From the NCBI GenBank assembly GCA_028696365.1, contig JAQVHG010000001.1, positions 5,868 to 69,867 on the forward strand: DNA of 64,000 nucleotides. The letters are read 5' to 3'. The stretch comes from Methanofollis sp. GTDB lineage: Archaea > Halobacteriota > Methanomicrobia > Methanomicrobiales > Methanofollaceae. Both the position numbers and the translations under genes were made by a program. Shown here piece after piece: positions 18,053-27,769 of the stretch (within the stretch, counting starts at the first letter, position 1; each line of letters opens with the position of its first letter). Below the pieces are notes generated by a model. It ran no database searches and was not told where the DNA came from. It saw only the letters and a list, made by a program, of their open reading frames with translations.

Positions 18053-18646
18053 TCAGAGCTGCTTCCAGATATAGACGATCCGCTGCAGGGCGGTGTAATG
18101 CCCGAACACCCCGTAGATAACCAGGAGCCATCCGAGGTACGGCAGCCCGTACACCGGCGCCGCAAAGATGAGGTCAAGCAGACCGGCGATGATCAGGAGC
18201 ACCAGACGGTCGGCCCGCCCCAGGATCCCGCCGTAGTACCTCCCTACCCCGAGTGCCTGAGCCTGCGTGCCCATGTACGAGGACATTAGCACCCCGGTGA
18301 GGGCGAAGACCCCGATCTGCCAGGAGGCCGCACCGCCTGCAAAGAGCCCGGTGATAATAACGATATCAGCATACCGGTCTGCGACATGGTCTATGAAGTC
18401 GCCGCGCAGACTTGCGACCTCAAGTTCTCGGGCAAGCGCCCCATCCATGGCGTCGAAGACCGCATTCACCGCGACCAGCAGGACCCCCCAGGCGATCTCG
18501 CCGAAGTAAAAGGCACCGCCAGCCGCGAAGGCTGCAATCAGTGCAATGGCCGAGAAGAAGTTTGGCGTGAGATTGAGACGGGCCGCCCCGGCGATCGCCG
18601 GGGAGAGAAGATCGCCAACATAGGGGCGGAGACGGTCGAGGGTCAT
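18053..18646 (-). CDS. CDP-alcohol phosphatidyltransferase (archaetidylinositol-phosphate synthase-like)
   Basis: A 197-residue integral membrane enzyme of phospholipid head-group synthesis. The family motif D-x2-DG-x2-AR-x8-G-x3-D-x3-D is complete, from DAMDGALAR to DHVAD. The start is the ATG overlapping the adenylate kinase stop (ATGA) with GGAGGGG in front. In archaea the closest class makes archaetidylinositol phosphate from CDP-archaeol and inositol phosphate; another head group cannot be excluded. It is last in a six-gene run. Confidence 0.85.
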   Translation of the reverse strand: MTLDRLRPYVGDLLSPAIAGAARLNLTPNFFSAIALIAAFAAGGAFYFGEIAWGVLLVAVNAVFDAMDGALARELEVASLRGDFIDHVADRYADIVIITGLFAGGAASWQIGVFALTGVLMSSYMGTQAQALGVGRYYGGILGRADRLVLLIIAGLLDLIFAAPVYGLPYLGWLLVIYGVFGHYTALQRIVYIWKQL

Positions 18647-19155
18647 AGCCCCTCCAGGAGATAAGAGGACCAATCAACCGTCCCGACAGAGGGGGCGACC
18701 GTGCCCTCAATGAAGCCCTCAATGAGGTCGGCGACCTCCTCAGGGCTCCGTACACTGGCGTCCACCTCAAGCACCTGCTCCCTAGAGATGCCCTCCAACG
18801 TCTCGATAAGGATGACATCCAGGGCCTCGGCCTCCGCGTTCTCTCGCACCTTCTCGCGGGGATAGCCACGTGCGGTCAACCTCTCTTCCAGGAGATCAGG
18901 CTGGCACCGGAGCACCACCACCAGGTCGCAGGGGAGAAGATGAGCAAGATGCCCTTCCACCACCCCGTCGATCGGTTCAAAGGCTGCCGCCCACGCCTCG
19001 GCGTCCACGACCCTGGTGTCACGCTCAGGATCCTTCCCAAGAATGAACGGCCCGACCGTCTCGGTGGCGTGCACCACATGACAGCCACGCCCGGCCAGCA
19101 CCACGCCGACCGTGCTCTTGCCTGTGCCCGGCGTCCCGGTGATCCCGACCATCAT
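18643..19155 (-). CDS. Archaeal AK6-type adenylate kinase
   Basis: A kinase of about 170 residues starting at one of two adjacent ATG codons (19155 or 19152), in sequence overlapping the hisC stop. The P-loop is GITGTPGTGKST at residues 4-15, followed by an AK6/Fap7-type core (VVDAEAW, VEGHLAHLL, VVLRCQPDLLEERL). These enzymes interconvert AMP, ATP and ADP, and in eukaryotes and archaea also act in small-subunit rRNA maturation. The frame extends further upstream inside hisC, but that part is not family sequence. Confidence 0.87.
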   Translation of the reverse strand: MMVGITGTPGTGKSTVGVVLAGRGCHVVHATETVGPFILGKDPERDTRVVDAEAWAAAFEPIDGVVEGHLAHLLPCDLVVVLRCQPDLLEERLTARGYPREKVRENAEAEALDVILIETLEGISREQVLEVDASVRSPEEVADLIEGFIEGTVAPSVGTVDWSSYLLEGL

Positions 19156-20216
19156 TGCAGATCCCTGACCTTCTCCAGAAAGAGTTCGTTCTCCCAATCG
19201 GCACCGATGCATACCCTGATATACTGGTCTTCAAGCCCAGGGAAACTCCGGCACGACCTGACGACGACGCCCCCTTCTGCCAGTCGCTCCATCGCCTCGT
19301 CCCCTGTCATGGGCGCCACATCGATGAGGACGAAGTTGGCCTCAGAGGGAGCGACCGAGAAGGGGATCTCGGCCATGAAACGTTCCCTCCACTGCCTCAC
19401 ATGCGCCACGGCCTCGTCGATGTGCGCCTGGTCTGCAAGCGCCGCCTCAGCAGCAGCAAGGGCGACACAGTTCACGGCAAAGGGGGTGCCTGCCTGCTCC
19501 AGATTGGGGGAGAGCCATTCAGGGACAATAGCGTATCCAAAGCGCAGTCCGGCCAGCGAGTAGGCCTTGGACATCGTCCGCCCCTCGATGAGGTGGTCGT
19601 ACTCCTGCATCAACGGGCGGTAGTCCACGTCTGAGAACTCGATATAGGCATTGTCCAGGAAGAGGAGACAGTCAGTCCCCTCAAGGATCTCCCTGACCAC
19701 CTCGACCGGAACCACATTTCCGGTCGGGTTGTTTGGCGTGCAGAGGAAGGCGAGCTTCGCTCCCTGGCATGCCTCGATAAACCGCGTGGAATCGACCGAA
19801 AAGTCTGGTTCGCGTGGGACCTCGACGACCTCTGCCCCCTGCGCTGCAGCAGCAAGCCCGTAGAAGGAAAACGTCGGGGTGGAGATGACGACGCGGTCGC
19901 CAGGCTCCACCACGGTGCGCACCACCGTCTCGATCACTCCGTCCATACCATTGCCGAGGAGAAAGGCATAGTCGCCATGCACCCTCTTGAGGGCGTCGAC
20001 CACGGCCTCCTGCCGTGCCGGCGGGTAGCGGTTCCCTTTCTTCAGGGCGGACAAACCCGCAGCGACCACCGCCTCAGAGGGGGGAGCAGGGTTCTCGTTG
20101 CTTGCAAGCCGCGCCACCCTTGAAAGCCCCTGCTCGCGTGCGATCTCCTCCGCACTCTTTGCAAAGACGTATCCGCCTGCAGTCGCGTAACAACGCCTAA
20201 CGATTGAGCGCTTCAT
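19152..20216 (-). CDS. hisC: Histidinol-phosphate aminotransferase
   Basis: A 354-residue class I/II PLP aminotransferase. The PLP lysine lies in TMSKAYSLAGLRFGY; LCTPNNPTGN and the C-terminal Arg motif IRVCIG are present. Catalyses glutamate-dependent transamination in histidine synthesis. Its 5' end overlaps argD by 20 bases and its 3' end overlaps adenylate kinase, so expression is coupled. Other his genes are not in the window. Confidence 0.88.
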   Translation of the reverse strand: MKRSIVRRCYATAGGYVFAKSAEEIAREQGLSRVARLASNENPAPPSEAVVAAGLSALKKGNRYPPARQEAVVDALKRVHGDYAFLLGNGMDGVIETVVRTVVEPGDRVVISTPTFSFYGLAAAAQGAEVVEVPREPDFSVDSTRFIEACQGAKLAFLCTPNNPTGNVVPVEVVREILEGTDCLLFLDNAYIEFSDVDYRPLMQEYDHLIEGRTMSKAYSLAGLRFGYAIVPEWLSPNLEQAGTPFAVNCVALAAAEAALADQAHIDEAVAHVRQWRERFMAEIPFSVAPSEANFVLIDVAPMTGDEAMERLAEGGVVVRSCRSFPGLEDQYIRVCIGADWENELFLEKVRDLQ

Positions 20217-21336
20217 TGATCACACCGACGGCCGTGTCGATCTCCTCGTCGGTTATGACAAGGGGCGGCACGAGCCTGATGTTCCCGTCGGCCGCGCAGT
20301 TGATGAACACCCCATGTTCGGCACAGTAGTGCTGCACCTCTGCACAGCGATCGCCGACCGTGAACCCGATCATCAGCCCCACCTGCCTGGGGTCCCAGAC
20401 AGCGAGGCCCTCGGCAAAGCGTGCCCCTTTCTCTGGGATGGACGGGAGGAGTTCTTCGATCACGCTGATTGTCGCCCGTGCGGTAGCACAGGCAAGCGGG
20501 CCACCGGCAAAGGTGCTTCCGTGCTCGCCTCCCTTGAACTCCAGACCCTTGCGGGCGACAAGCGCCCCCATAGGGAACCCGCTTGCGATCCCTTTGGCCA
20601 TCGTGACAATGTCGGGCTGTGCGTTAGTGTGCTGGAACGCGAACCACTTCCCGGTCCGTCCCATTCCAGTCTGGACCTCGTCAACGATCATCAGGGCGCC
20701 GTGGCGGTCACAACACTCCCTAATCCCTTCAAGAAAGCCCTTTGGCGCAGGGAAGACCCCAGACTCACCCTGGATCCCTTCGACGATCACCCCAGCGGTA
20801 TCATCGTCCATCGCCTGCTCAAGGGCGTCGAGGTCACCATACTCGACGAAGGTGCATGCAGGTTCAAGGGGCTCGAAGGGCTCCCTGATCGCGGGTTTGT
20901 GAGTGACTGCAAGCGCCCCCATCGTCCGGCCGTGGAAACTGTGCGTGAAGGCGACGAACTTCTTCCTGCCTGTAGCAAGACGAGCAAGTTTGATCGCCCC
21001 TTCATTCGCCTCGGCACCAGAGTTCGAGAAGAACGCCTTCCCACCGGCAAACCCTGAGATCTCCACGATCTTCTTGGCGAGTTCGGCCTGGTGCGGGACA
21101 TAAAAGAGGTTTGAGCAGTGGATCAGTTCATGCGCCTGCGTGCAGATCGCCTCCACCACCTTTGGGTGGCAGTGGCCGGTGCTGCAGACCGCGATCCCCG
21201 CGACACAGTCGATATATTCATTCCCTTCTGCATCCCAGAGGCGGGCCCCCTGCCCGCGCACGATCTCGGTCGTGCGCGAGAAGGCGGGCATATAATACTC
21301 CGCGTCCAGTTCCCGATAGTTTTCTGCTAATTCCAT
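20197..21336 (-). CDS. argD: Acetylornithine aminotransferase
   Basis: A 379-residue class III PLP aminotransferase of arginine biosynthesis. Motifs visible: SNSGAEANEGAIKLAR for phosphate binding, LMIVDEVQTGMGRTG, and MAKGIASGFPMGA with the PLP lysine. Length and motifs fit ArgD; lysine-pathway (LysJ) or other omega-aminotransferase activity is possible. It follows guaAb by 12 bases and overlaps hisC. Confidence 0.87.
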   Translation of the reverse strand: MELAENYRELDAEYYMPAFSRTTEIVRGQGARLWDAEGNEYIDCVAGIAVCSTGHCHPKVVEAICTQAHELIHCSNLFYVPHQAELAKKIVEISGFAGGKAFFSNSGAEANEGAIKLARLATGRKKFVAFTHSFHGRTMGALAVTHKPAIREPFEPLEPACTFVEYGDLDALEQAMDDDTAGVIVEGIQGESGVFPAPKGFLEGIRECCDRHGALMIVDEVQTGMGRTGKWFAFQHTNAQPDIVTMAKGIASGFPMGALVARKGLEFKGGEHGSTFAGGPLACATARATISVIEELLPSIPEKGARFAEGLAVWDPRQVGLMIGFTVGDRCAEVQHYCAEHGVFINCAADGNIRLVPPLVITDEEIDTAVGVINEALNR

Positions 21337-21348
21337 ACCATCATCATC

Positions 21349-22266
21349 TCATTCGTATTCGATTGTTGCAGGGGGCTTGGGGGTGATGTCATAGACCACC
21401 CGCGAGACCTCGGCGATCTCGGACGCAATCCGTCCGGCGATCCTGACCAGGTCGTCGAAGGGCACCTCCAGCGGGTCGGCGGTCATGCCGTCGCGCGAGT
21501 TCACCGCTCTGACCGCGACGACCCAACCGAAACACCTGACATCGCCCTTGACACCTGTCCCCCGGCCAAGGAGCGCAGCAAAGCACTGCCAGGGCTGGTA
21601 ACGCTCGACAAGTTCTTCCTCCACGATCGCGTTTGCCTCCCTGACGACCGCGACCTTCTCTGGGGTCACCTCGCCAAGGACCCGCACTGCAAGCCCAGGG
21701 CCAGGGAAAGGCATCCTGTGCTGGATCTCTGCGGGAAGGCCGAGACCGCCGGCGACCTCGCGCACTTCGTCCTTGTAGAGATCGCGCAGAGGTTCGATCA
21801 CCTTCTCGAACATCATGTCCAGAGGCATGCCGCCCACATTGTGGTGGCTCTTGATCCCGCCCTCACTCTCGATCCGGTCAGGATAGATCGTACCCTGTAG
21901 GAGGTACTTTGCGCCGGTGACCTTTGCCTCGCGCTCAAAGATCCTGATGAACCGCTCGCCGATGACCTTTCTCTTCTCCTCAGGATCAGTGATCCCCTTC
22001 AGCGCCGCAAAAAATTCTTCGGCGGCGTCGACTCTTTTCACACCAAGGGGAGCGAAGACCTCACAGATCCGGTCGCTCTCGTTCTTACGCATCAGCCCGG
22101 TGTCCACATAGATGGGGACCAGGTTCGTCCCGATCGCCCGTGCCGCCAGCATCGCACAGACCGAGGAATCCACGCCTCCTGAGAGAGCGACGACGACCTT
22201 CTCGTCCCCTGCCTCCTGTGTGATCTCCTCGACTGCACGCTCGATAAACTGCTCTACCTTGACCAT
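21349..22266 (-). CDS. guaAb: GMP synthase, ATP pyrophosphatase subunit
   Basis: A 305-residue subunit that amidates XMP to GMP with ammonia from a separate glutaminase subunit, the split arrangement common in archaea. The PP-loop SGGVDSS is at about residues 29-35, and the C-terminal dimerisation domain ends with the family-typical [12 protein letters not shown]. The glutaminase gene (guaAa) is not in this window. The gene lies 14 bases after pyrG, so pyrimidine and purine amidations are coregulated. Confidence 0.93.
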   Translation of the reverse strand: MVKVEQFIERAVEEITQEAGDEKVVVALSGGVDSSVCAMLAARAIGTNLVPIYVDTGLMRKNESDRICEVFAPLGVKRVDAAEEFFAALKGITDPEEKRKVIGERFIRIFEREAKVTGAKYLLQGTIYPDRIESEGGIKSHHNVGGMPLDMMFEKVIEPLRDLYKDEVREVAGGLGLPAEIQHRMPFPGPGLAVRVLGEVTPEKVAVVREANAIVEEELVERYQPWQCFAALLGRGTGVKGDVRCFGWVVAVRAVNSRDGMTADPLEVPFDDLVRIAGRIASEIAEVSRVVYDITPKPPATIEYE

Positions 22267-22280
22267 TGCTCAACCTCTTT

Positions 22281-23867
22281 TTACTGGTGTTTCTGGTTCT
22301 TGTGTTCCATGCACGCCTTCACAAACCCGATATAAGGCGGTGACGCCCTTGTCGGTCTTGACCTGAACTCAGGATGGAACTGAGTCGCAAAGAAGAACGG
22401 GTGGGATGGGAGTTCGAGGATCTCCATTCTGTTCCCGTTCGTCCCTGAAAAGACCAGCCCGCCTTTCTTCAGCTCCTCGATATACTCGGGGTTCACCTCG
22501 TAGCGATGCCGGTGCCGCTCGGTGATTGACTTCTTCTGATAGAGGGCCCAGGCTGTGGTCCCCTCCACCAGATCGACCGGATAACTCCCAAGACGCATGG
22601 TCCCGCCGAGTTTGGTGACGTTCTCCTGCTCTGGGAGGAGGGCAATCACGTGGGTGCCCTCGCCGAACTCCTCTGAGATCGCGTCCTCATACCCAAGGAC
22701 ATCGCGGGCAAACTCCACGACTGCCATCTGGAACCCAAGGCAGATCCCGAGGAACGGGATCTGGTTCTCCCTAGCATACCTGATCGCAGCAACCTTTCCC
22801 GAGACCCCGCGCTGGCCAAAGCCGCCAGGGATCAAGACGCCGTCGAGTTCGGCAAGTTCTGCAGGTTCGTAGGTCTCTGCGTCCAGCCACTTGATCTGCA
22901 CCTCGGCAGAGAGGGTGCGGCCGGCATGCTTGAGGGCCTCCTTGATCGAGAGATATACGTCCTCGATCCCGTACTTGGTGACGATCCCGATGGTCACCCG
23001 GTTGGTGTAGTCCTCGGTGACGGTGCGATACCACTCGGCGTCCACCCCACGTTTTTCAAGGTCAAGGAGGTTGAGGACGACGTTGGCGGCTCCTTCCTTC
23101 TCAAGTTCCATCGGAACATGGTAGATGTCGGAGGCGTCGGCCGCGCTGATGACCGCGTTGAGCGGGACGTCGCAGAATTCAGAGATCTTCCGGCGTGAGT
23201 GCATCGGAAGAACCCGGTCGCTCCGGCAGACGATGATGTCTGGCCGCAGTCCGAGTTCGCGCAGCGCCTTGACCGAGTGCTGCGTCGGTTTGGTCTTGAG
23301 GTCGCCCATCGTGTCTGCAGGGACCAGGGTCACGTGCAGCAAGGCGGTGTCGTGTGCGGGGAGTTCGCCGCGCATCTGACGCACCGCCTCAAGGAATGGC
23401 ATCGACTCGATGTCGCCGACGGTGCCGCCGACCTCGACCAGGCACACTTCGGCTTCGTAGCCGTTGTTCTCGAACTCTTCTGCAGACCGGGCGATGCAGG
23501 CCTTGATCTCGTCAGTGATGTGTGGGATGATCTGAACGGTCACACCCAGGAAATCACCGCGCCGTTCTTTCTCGATGACGCTCCTGTAGATCTTGCCGGT
23601 GGTGATGTTGTGGTTGCGCGTCAACTCGATGTCAAGAAAACGTTCGTAGTTGCCGAGGTCAAGGTCAACCTCACCCCCGTCGCTGAGCACGAAGACTTCC
23701 CCGTGCTGCGCAGGGTTCATGGTACCTGCATCGATGTTCAGGTAGGGGTCGATCTTGATCGCAGTGACCTGATACCCCCGGTTCTTCAGGATCCTCCCGA
23801 TCGATGCTGCTGTTATGCCTTTGCCAAGGCCACTCATTACGCCGCCAGTAACGAATATATACTTCAA
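22281..23867 (-). CDS. pyrG: CTP synthase
   Basis: A 528-residue glutamine-dependent amidoligase converting UTP to CTP. The N-terminal synthase domain begins with [14 protein letters not shown]; the C-terminal class I glutaminase has the nucleophile in [10 protein letters not shown] and the HFHPE-like FATQFHPEF. It leads the minus-strand run pyrG-guaAb-argD-hisC-adenylate kinase-phosphatidyltransferase, all within 14 bases or overlapping, which is very likely one operon. Confidence 0.96.
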   Translation of the reverse strand: MKYIFVTGGVMSGLGKGITAASIGRILKNRGYQVTAIKIDPYLNIDAGTMNPAQHGEVFVLSDGGEVDLDLGNYERFLDIELTRNHNITTGKIYRSVIEKERRGDFLGVTVQIIPHITDEIKACIARSAEEFENNGYEAEVCLVEVGGTVGDIESMPFLEAVRQMRGELPAHDTALLHVTLVPADTMGDLKTKPTQHSVKALRELGLRPDIIVCRSDRVLPMHSRRKISEFCDVPLNAVISAADASDIYHVPMELEKEGAANVVLNLLDLEKRGVDAEWYRTVTEDYTNRVTIGIVTKYGIEDVYLSIKEALKHAGRTLSAEVQIKWLDAETYEPAELAELDGVLIPGGFGQRGVSGKVAAIRYARENQIPFLGICLGFQMAVVEFARDVLGYEDAISEEFGEGTHVIALLPEQENVTKLGGTMRLGSYPVDLVEGTTAWALYQKKSITERHRHRYEVNPEYIEELKKGGLVFSGTNGNRMEILELPSHPFFFATQFHPEFRSRPTRASPPYIGFVKACMEHKNQKHQ

Positions 23868-24162
23868 AACAAATTCCCCGCGGATATCTTCGTACCCATA
23901 TCTATCTCACCAGGGGATTATAGATGTTCGGCTTCTAGGCACGGTCTCTTTCCTGCACCTCTCATTTACGCTGTCCTGACCGCGAGAAGGCGCTTAATCT
24001 CCCTGATCCTGGGAGTAGTGAAGCCTGTGTGCAGGTGGGGCATTATTGCAAAGAGTGCTGGATGTATGATCGCACCTCTGGCCGACCTCATCTCATAGGT
24101 GGTCCGTCATGAAGGAAGGGACGTGGGGCTCAAGGACGCTGAAGTGCGGAAGAGTCATGGTT
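23868..24162. other. Upstream region of the pyrG operon
   Basis: About 290 bases without a gene. It should contain the pyrG promoter (an AT-rich stretch lies near 23900-23930). No repeat family member is visible until 24163. Confidence 0.4.
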
Positions 24163-24480
24163 CGACTCTATAGAAATCCTCTTGATGTATCTCTCTGGCG
24201 GGGGGGGCTTGGCCGCCCCCCGGGGCCCCGCTACAACACGATAGGTCGAGGTCAGCAGCACTCTCTTCATGGTCGTCTATTCTGTCTTCCCGACCCTATC
24301 TTCTTCCCAGGGGTCTGGGGGATGCGAGTGATAAAGAGCGTGAGAAGATCTTTGATCTTCGAGATACGAACGATAGTAAGTTCGAGAAAATTTTCAATTT
24401 TCGATTGAGCCCTCAGCCGAAGAGGTAGGAAGGGGAGTGCATCACACTCAGACTAAGAATTGGTGAGGGTTTCTAAAGAT
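24163..24480 (-). repeat. Family 1 element with an inserted module
   Basis: The ends are CGACTCTATAGAAATCCTC and GGGTTTCTAAAGATC. The right half is interrupted by about 90 bases (24325-24415) that include a 53-base module found again inverted at 52164-52217. Confidence 0.7.
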
Positions 24481-24881
24481 CCCAAAATCCAGATTGAAAC
24501 CCCCAGAGGGGAGCAGGAATGTTCCCGCCCCCCTTGCGCTGGAGCGTGAGAAAATGTCTACACTGGTGTGCCCAACACCGATGAGCCTCAATCAACATCA
24601 CCCTGATTTTGAGGGTACTCCTAACTGAGGCTATATCATTCATCAGCCCTGGACAATATATTATTTATGAATAATATTTATGGTACGAGTCTCGCCGGGA
24701 GAGAGAATCGTTTCTGTCTGTTATGAATTCATCGTGGTAGTATTCATGGTCCGAACTCTTCCTTTCTTCAAGGTACATGAGTGTATCTACTCTGTAGAAA
24801 AACTCCTGTCGCTCCCCTGCGAGACGAGAGGGGGGGGAAGGCACAATCCTCTCAAGAACATCGTTTTTGCTTTCCAGATCC
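24481..24881. other. Gene-free stretch, little recognisable
   Basis: About 400 bases without a convincing gene. AT-rich between 24640 and 24760, with one decayed terminal repeat (TCTGTAGAAAAACTCC near 24799). I see nothing else in it. Confidence 0.4.
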
Positions 24882-25115
24882 GGCTCTGTAGAAATCCTCA
24901 CCCAATTCCTAGTGTGAGCGTAACTCACCCGCCTTCCTATCCCCTTTGGCCGGGGGCGCTGCCCCCGGACCCCCGGAGAGCACGATAGGGTCGGGAAGGC
25001 ATATTCAAAATCCATAAAGAGGGATTGCCATCATCGACCAATCGTGTTGCGGGGGGTTCGGGGGGCGGCAAACCCCCCGACAGAGAGCTTCCATCAAGAG
25101 GATCTCTAGAGAGCC
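24882..25115 (+). mobile_element. Family 1 MITE-like element with 8-bp target duplication
   Basis: A 234-bp complete copy. GGCTCTGTAGAAATCCTCA opens it and AGGATCTCTAGAGAGCC closes it. The flanks are both CCAGATCC, a perfect 8-bp direct repeat, which is direct evidence of transposition into this site. The interior holds CCGGGGGCGCTGCCCCCGG and no reading frame for a transposase. Confidence 0.85.
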
Positions 25116-25215
25116 CCAGATCCAATCTTCCTCCTAGGAGGGAGGGTGGGCGGTAACGCGTTCGAAAACACAGGTACTCGGAGATTCTCGGTGAGGGGAA
25201 GATCCACAATTTCTC

Positions 25216-25406
25216 GGTTCTGTAGAAACCATCACCACTTCTTGGTGTGAACTGACCCCCCGGACCCCTAGAAACAAGATTGGACTGGGAAGGCATAACC
25301 AATGGGCATGAAGAGGATTGCAGTTCCCGACAAATCGGGTTAGCGGGGGGACTGGGGGAGGCACGCCCCCTGCAGGGAGAGCCATCCTGAGGGGCTCTAC
25401 AGAGCC
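25216..25406 (+). repeat. Family 1 element, shortened copy
   Basis: 191 bp, from GGTTCTGTAGAAACCATCA to GGGGCTCTACAGAGCC, with a deletion in the left half. Confidence 0.75.
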
Positions 25407-25459
25407 ACAGAGCCAGCGGTTCAACAAAACCCATATGGGAAGACTTCCTTCTCTTCAGT

Positions 25460-25687
25460 ATGGACACCGAAGAGAAAGAAATGTTCAGAGACCTTTTGTG
25501 GCTCAATGCCGTCATCGCAACTGAACTGATCCAGATCACCGAGAACACCTCCCAGATCCTCAGGAAGCAACCACCGCCCGACTCATGCGTGCGCGAGCAC
25601 GGTGAACTGCGCGAGACGGCCCTTGCAATCGCGGAGAAGTACCGTCCTGGCACCGCGCTCGGCCCCCACCTCCGCGGTCATCAATGA
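25460..25687 (+). CDS. Hypothetical 75-aa protein
   Basis: An open frame beginning MDTEEKEMFRDLLWLNAV with a helical, charged composition and GC-rich third positions that differ from the surrounding repeat DNA. No ribosome site precedes the ATG. I do not recognise it. It stands alone between repeat elements, so it could be a surviving remnant of a larger gene. Probability of being real is about even. Confidence 0.45.
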   Translation: MDTEEKEMFRDLLWLNAVIATELIQITENTSQILRKQPPPDSCVREHGELRETALAIAEKYRPGTALGPHLRGHQ

Positions 25688-26474
25688 GTGGCGCGGCCTG
25701 GTGCCAGCCGTGACCTGGTGATAATACCTGTAACGGCGATGTCATCTTCTTCACCGGTTTTTTCGAGTGCAAGATAATCTCTGGACTGTGTAGAATCGGG
25801 TATGAACCTCCGACCCACGCATACGGATGAAAATTTCTTTGAGCAGCATTTCGAGATGGGGAGGAACCATTTTCCTTGCGACAGAGCATCTGGAAGATAT
25901 GGTTTCATCGCCGGCCCCGCCATTCATCATCATGGGGGGTTCAGGGGGTGCAACCCCACAGCACGAGACGGCGGTGAAGATTCTGGGGGTGAGAGTGGCA
26001 CGCCTGATCATCACACTGTCCCAAATCCCGATGTCAGGGGGCGAGTGTCGCACGGATCTCAGGGATGAAGAGAGAGCCGGGACGGCACAATCAATGACCA
26101 TGACACGTGCGTTGCAATCCACGACCCATCTTTGGGTGGGGGGCCCGGGTGCGGCTAAGCCCCTCGCCAGAGAGATACATCCAGAGGATTTCTATAGAGC
26201 CGATCTTTGAGTTTTCTTGTGAGATAGAAATCTCTGTCCATCCCAGACACATCCACTTTCACATACCTTCTCGCAGAGAACTCAATCGAAGACCTTTGGT
26301 CATCTCAAGTGTGCTGATGCTCACGCCCCCCATATCTCCGGGAAGAAGAGAGGATCGAGAAGGCATGATGGATGAAGATGAAGAGGGTGCTGCCGTCTGA
26401 ATTGTGATGAGAATTTACCATGCAAATGATCCTGAAAATCATCTCTTTGGGTTTGTATAATGGTTTGAATTCAT
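25688..26474. repeat. Gene-free stretch of composite repeats
   Basis: No convincing gene. A family 3-like stretch lies at about 25795-25960 (TATGAACCTCCGACCCACG, ATGAAAATTTCTTTGAG). The right half of a family 1 element runs from about 26020 to 26201 (GGATTTCTATAGAGCC). From 26408, ATTTACCATGCAAATGATCC matches the family 3 boundary also seen at 33877. Confidence 0.5.
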
Positions 26475-26640
26475 GGCTCTGTAGAATTCCCCTAGACAGC
26501 CATCTCTGGCGGGGGGCTTGGCCGCCCCCCGAACCCCCCGCGCGAAGATAGGCGTGGGACAGCAACAATCTCTTCATAGTCATTGATTGTGCCTTCCCAA
26601 CCCAATCTTACTCCCAGAGGTCCGGGGGCGCTGCCCCTCC
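26475..26640 (-). repeat. Family 1 element fused to family 3 sequence
   Basis: The left end GGCTCTGTAGAATTCCCC and first hairpins are family 1; from about 26640 the sequence switches to the family 3 segment with GGCGGCAATGAGGC (about 26640-26800). No right terminal repeat follows. Confidence 0.6.
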
Positions 26641-27019
26641 CCTGAACCTCCACAGACCAAAAAATAGGCGGGGGCGGCAATGAGGCGGCGTACCCCTGTG
26701 GCCTCCTGCTCTGAAGGGGGAGCATAAATCCAAACACCCCTGGAACCCACGATCATGTTCAATCTCGTATGCGTAAGCCCTGGGATACCCGATTCTACAT
26801 ATCTGTGGCGGTAGAGAAATCCTCACCCGCCCTGGATCCTGGCATGAAAGATATGAAGACACACCAACCAGAATCCCTTATCCTGCATGGAGAAAAGATA
26901 GCCGTCCAGATGAAAATTCGATCAGAACAGACCCCTGTTCGGGGGTGCCCCCCTGAGCGGCATGACCAGATATTCCGCAGGTGAGAAGGGTTATCCCGCC
27001 CTGACGTGTATGAAAAGAT

Positions 27020-27430
27020 ATGAGTTATCTTGAGGAGATAAAGGCCAGAGGCCGGAAAGCAAACCCCTTCTTTGTCATGATGGGGATCGACCCCGTCTCA
27101 TATGGGGACGGCGAGGCCGAACTCTCGATGGAGGTCAGGCCAGAGATGTGCAACGGGGCCGGATGGCTGCAGGGCGGGGTCTACACCTCCCTTGCCGACG
27201 AAGCGATGGCGCTGGCCCTCTTCACCGTCCTTGAAGAAAACACAAGGATCGCTACCATCTCTGAGACGACACATTACCTTGCAGGCGTGCAGGACGGCAC
27301 CCTCAAGGCCCGCGGGAAGGTAGTGCGGCGAGGACGGCGCGTCGCCTTCGCCGACGGTGAGGTCTCTGACCAGGACGGGAACGTGCTCTCCATGACCACT
27401 GCCTCGTTTGCAGTGATGGGCCGCCGGTGA
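27020..27430 (+). CDS. PaaI-type hotdog thioesterase
   Basis: A 136-residue protein of the 4HBT/PaaI family. The motif CNGAGWLQGGVYTSLADEAMALAL is characteristic, with the catalytic acidic residue in ADEAMA, and the central strand ends with a DGTLKARGKVVRRGRR segment. It would hydrolyse acyl-CoA thioesters. A single-gene unit: DNA on both sides is repeat-derived. Substrate is unknown. Confidence 0.8.
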   Translation: MSYLEEIKARGRKANPFFVMMGIDPVSYGDGEAELSMEVRPEMCNGAGWLQGGVYTSLADEAMALALFTVLEENTRIATISETTHYLAGVQDGTLKARGKVVRRGRRVAFADGEVSDQDGNVLSMTTASFAVMGRR

Positions 27431-27466
27431 GACCCCCAGGATGCGTGCACTCTTCGCCACACACGG

Positions 27467-27726
27467 AGGTATCCCAAAACTCTCCGGCCCTCATCCTCGC
27501 CGATGAAGCGCGATGGATGACAATGAAGAGATCCCAGCGTTTTTCATCGCGCACCCATGCATTCCAGAGTTAAGACCATGTAGACGGGACGTAATCCTCC
27601 GCCAATCTTCATCGGCGGGGGGGTTTGGGGAGCGGCACACCCCCTGGGCGAGGAGAGCGTTGAGAATTTCAGGAAGGAAGCACTTCCGCTCGAGGAGATC
27701 TTCACCCCTGGATAGGGGTGGGATAT
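27467..27726 (-). repeat. Family 2 dispersed repeat, complete copy
   Basis: About 260 bp bounded by GGTATCCCAAAACTCTC and an imperfect inverted GGGATATGC. The segment AGGAAGGAAGCACTTCC appears in reverse complement at 7267-7283 and 7469-7491. It ends two bases inside the first possible start of the following gene, which argues that translation begins further in. Confidence 0.65.
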
Positions 27727-27769
27727 GCACACGATAAAAAATATGAAAGACCCTCGCCTAACTACTGCT

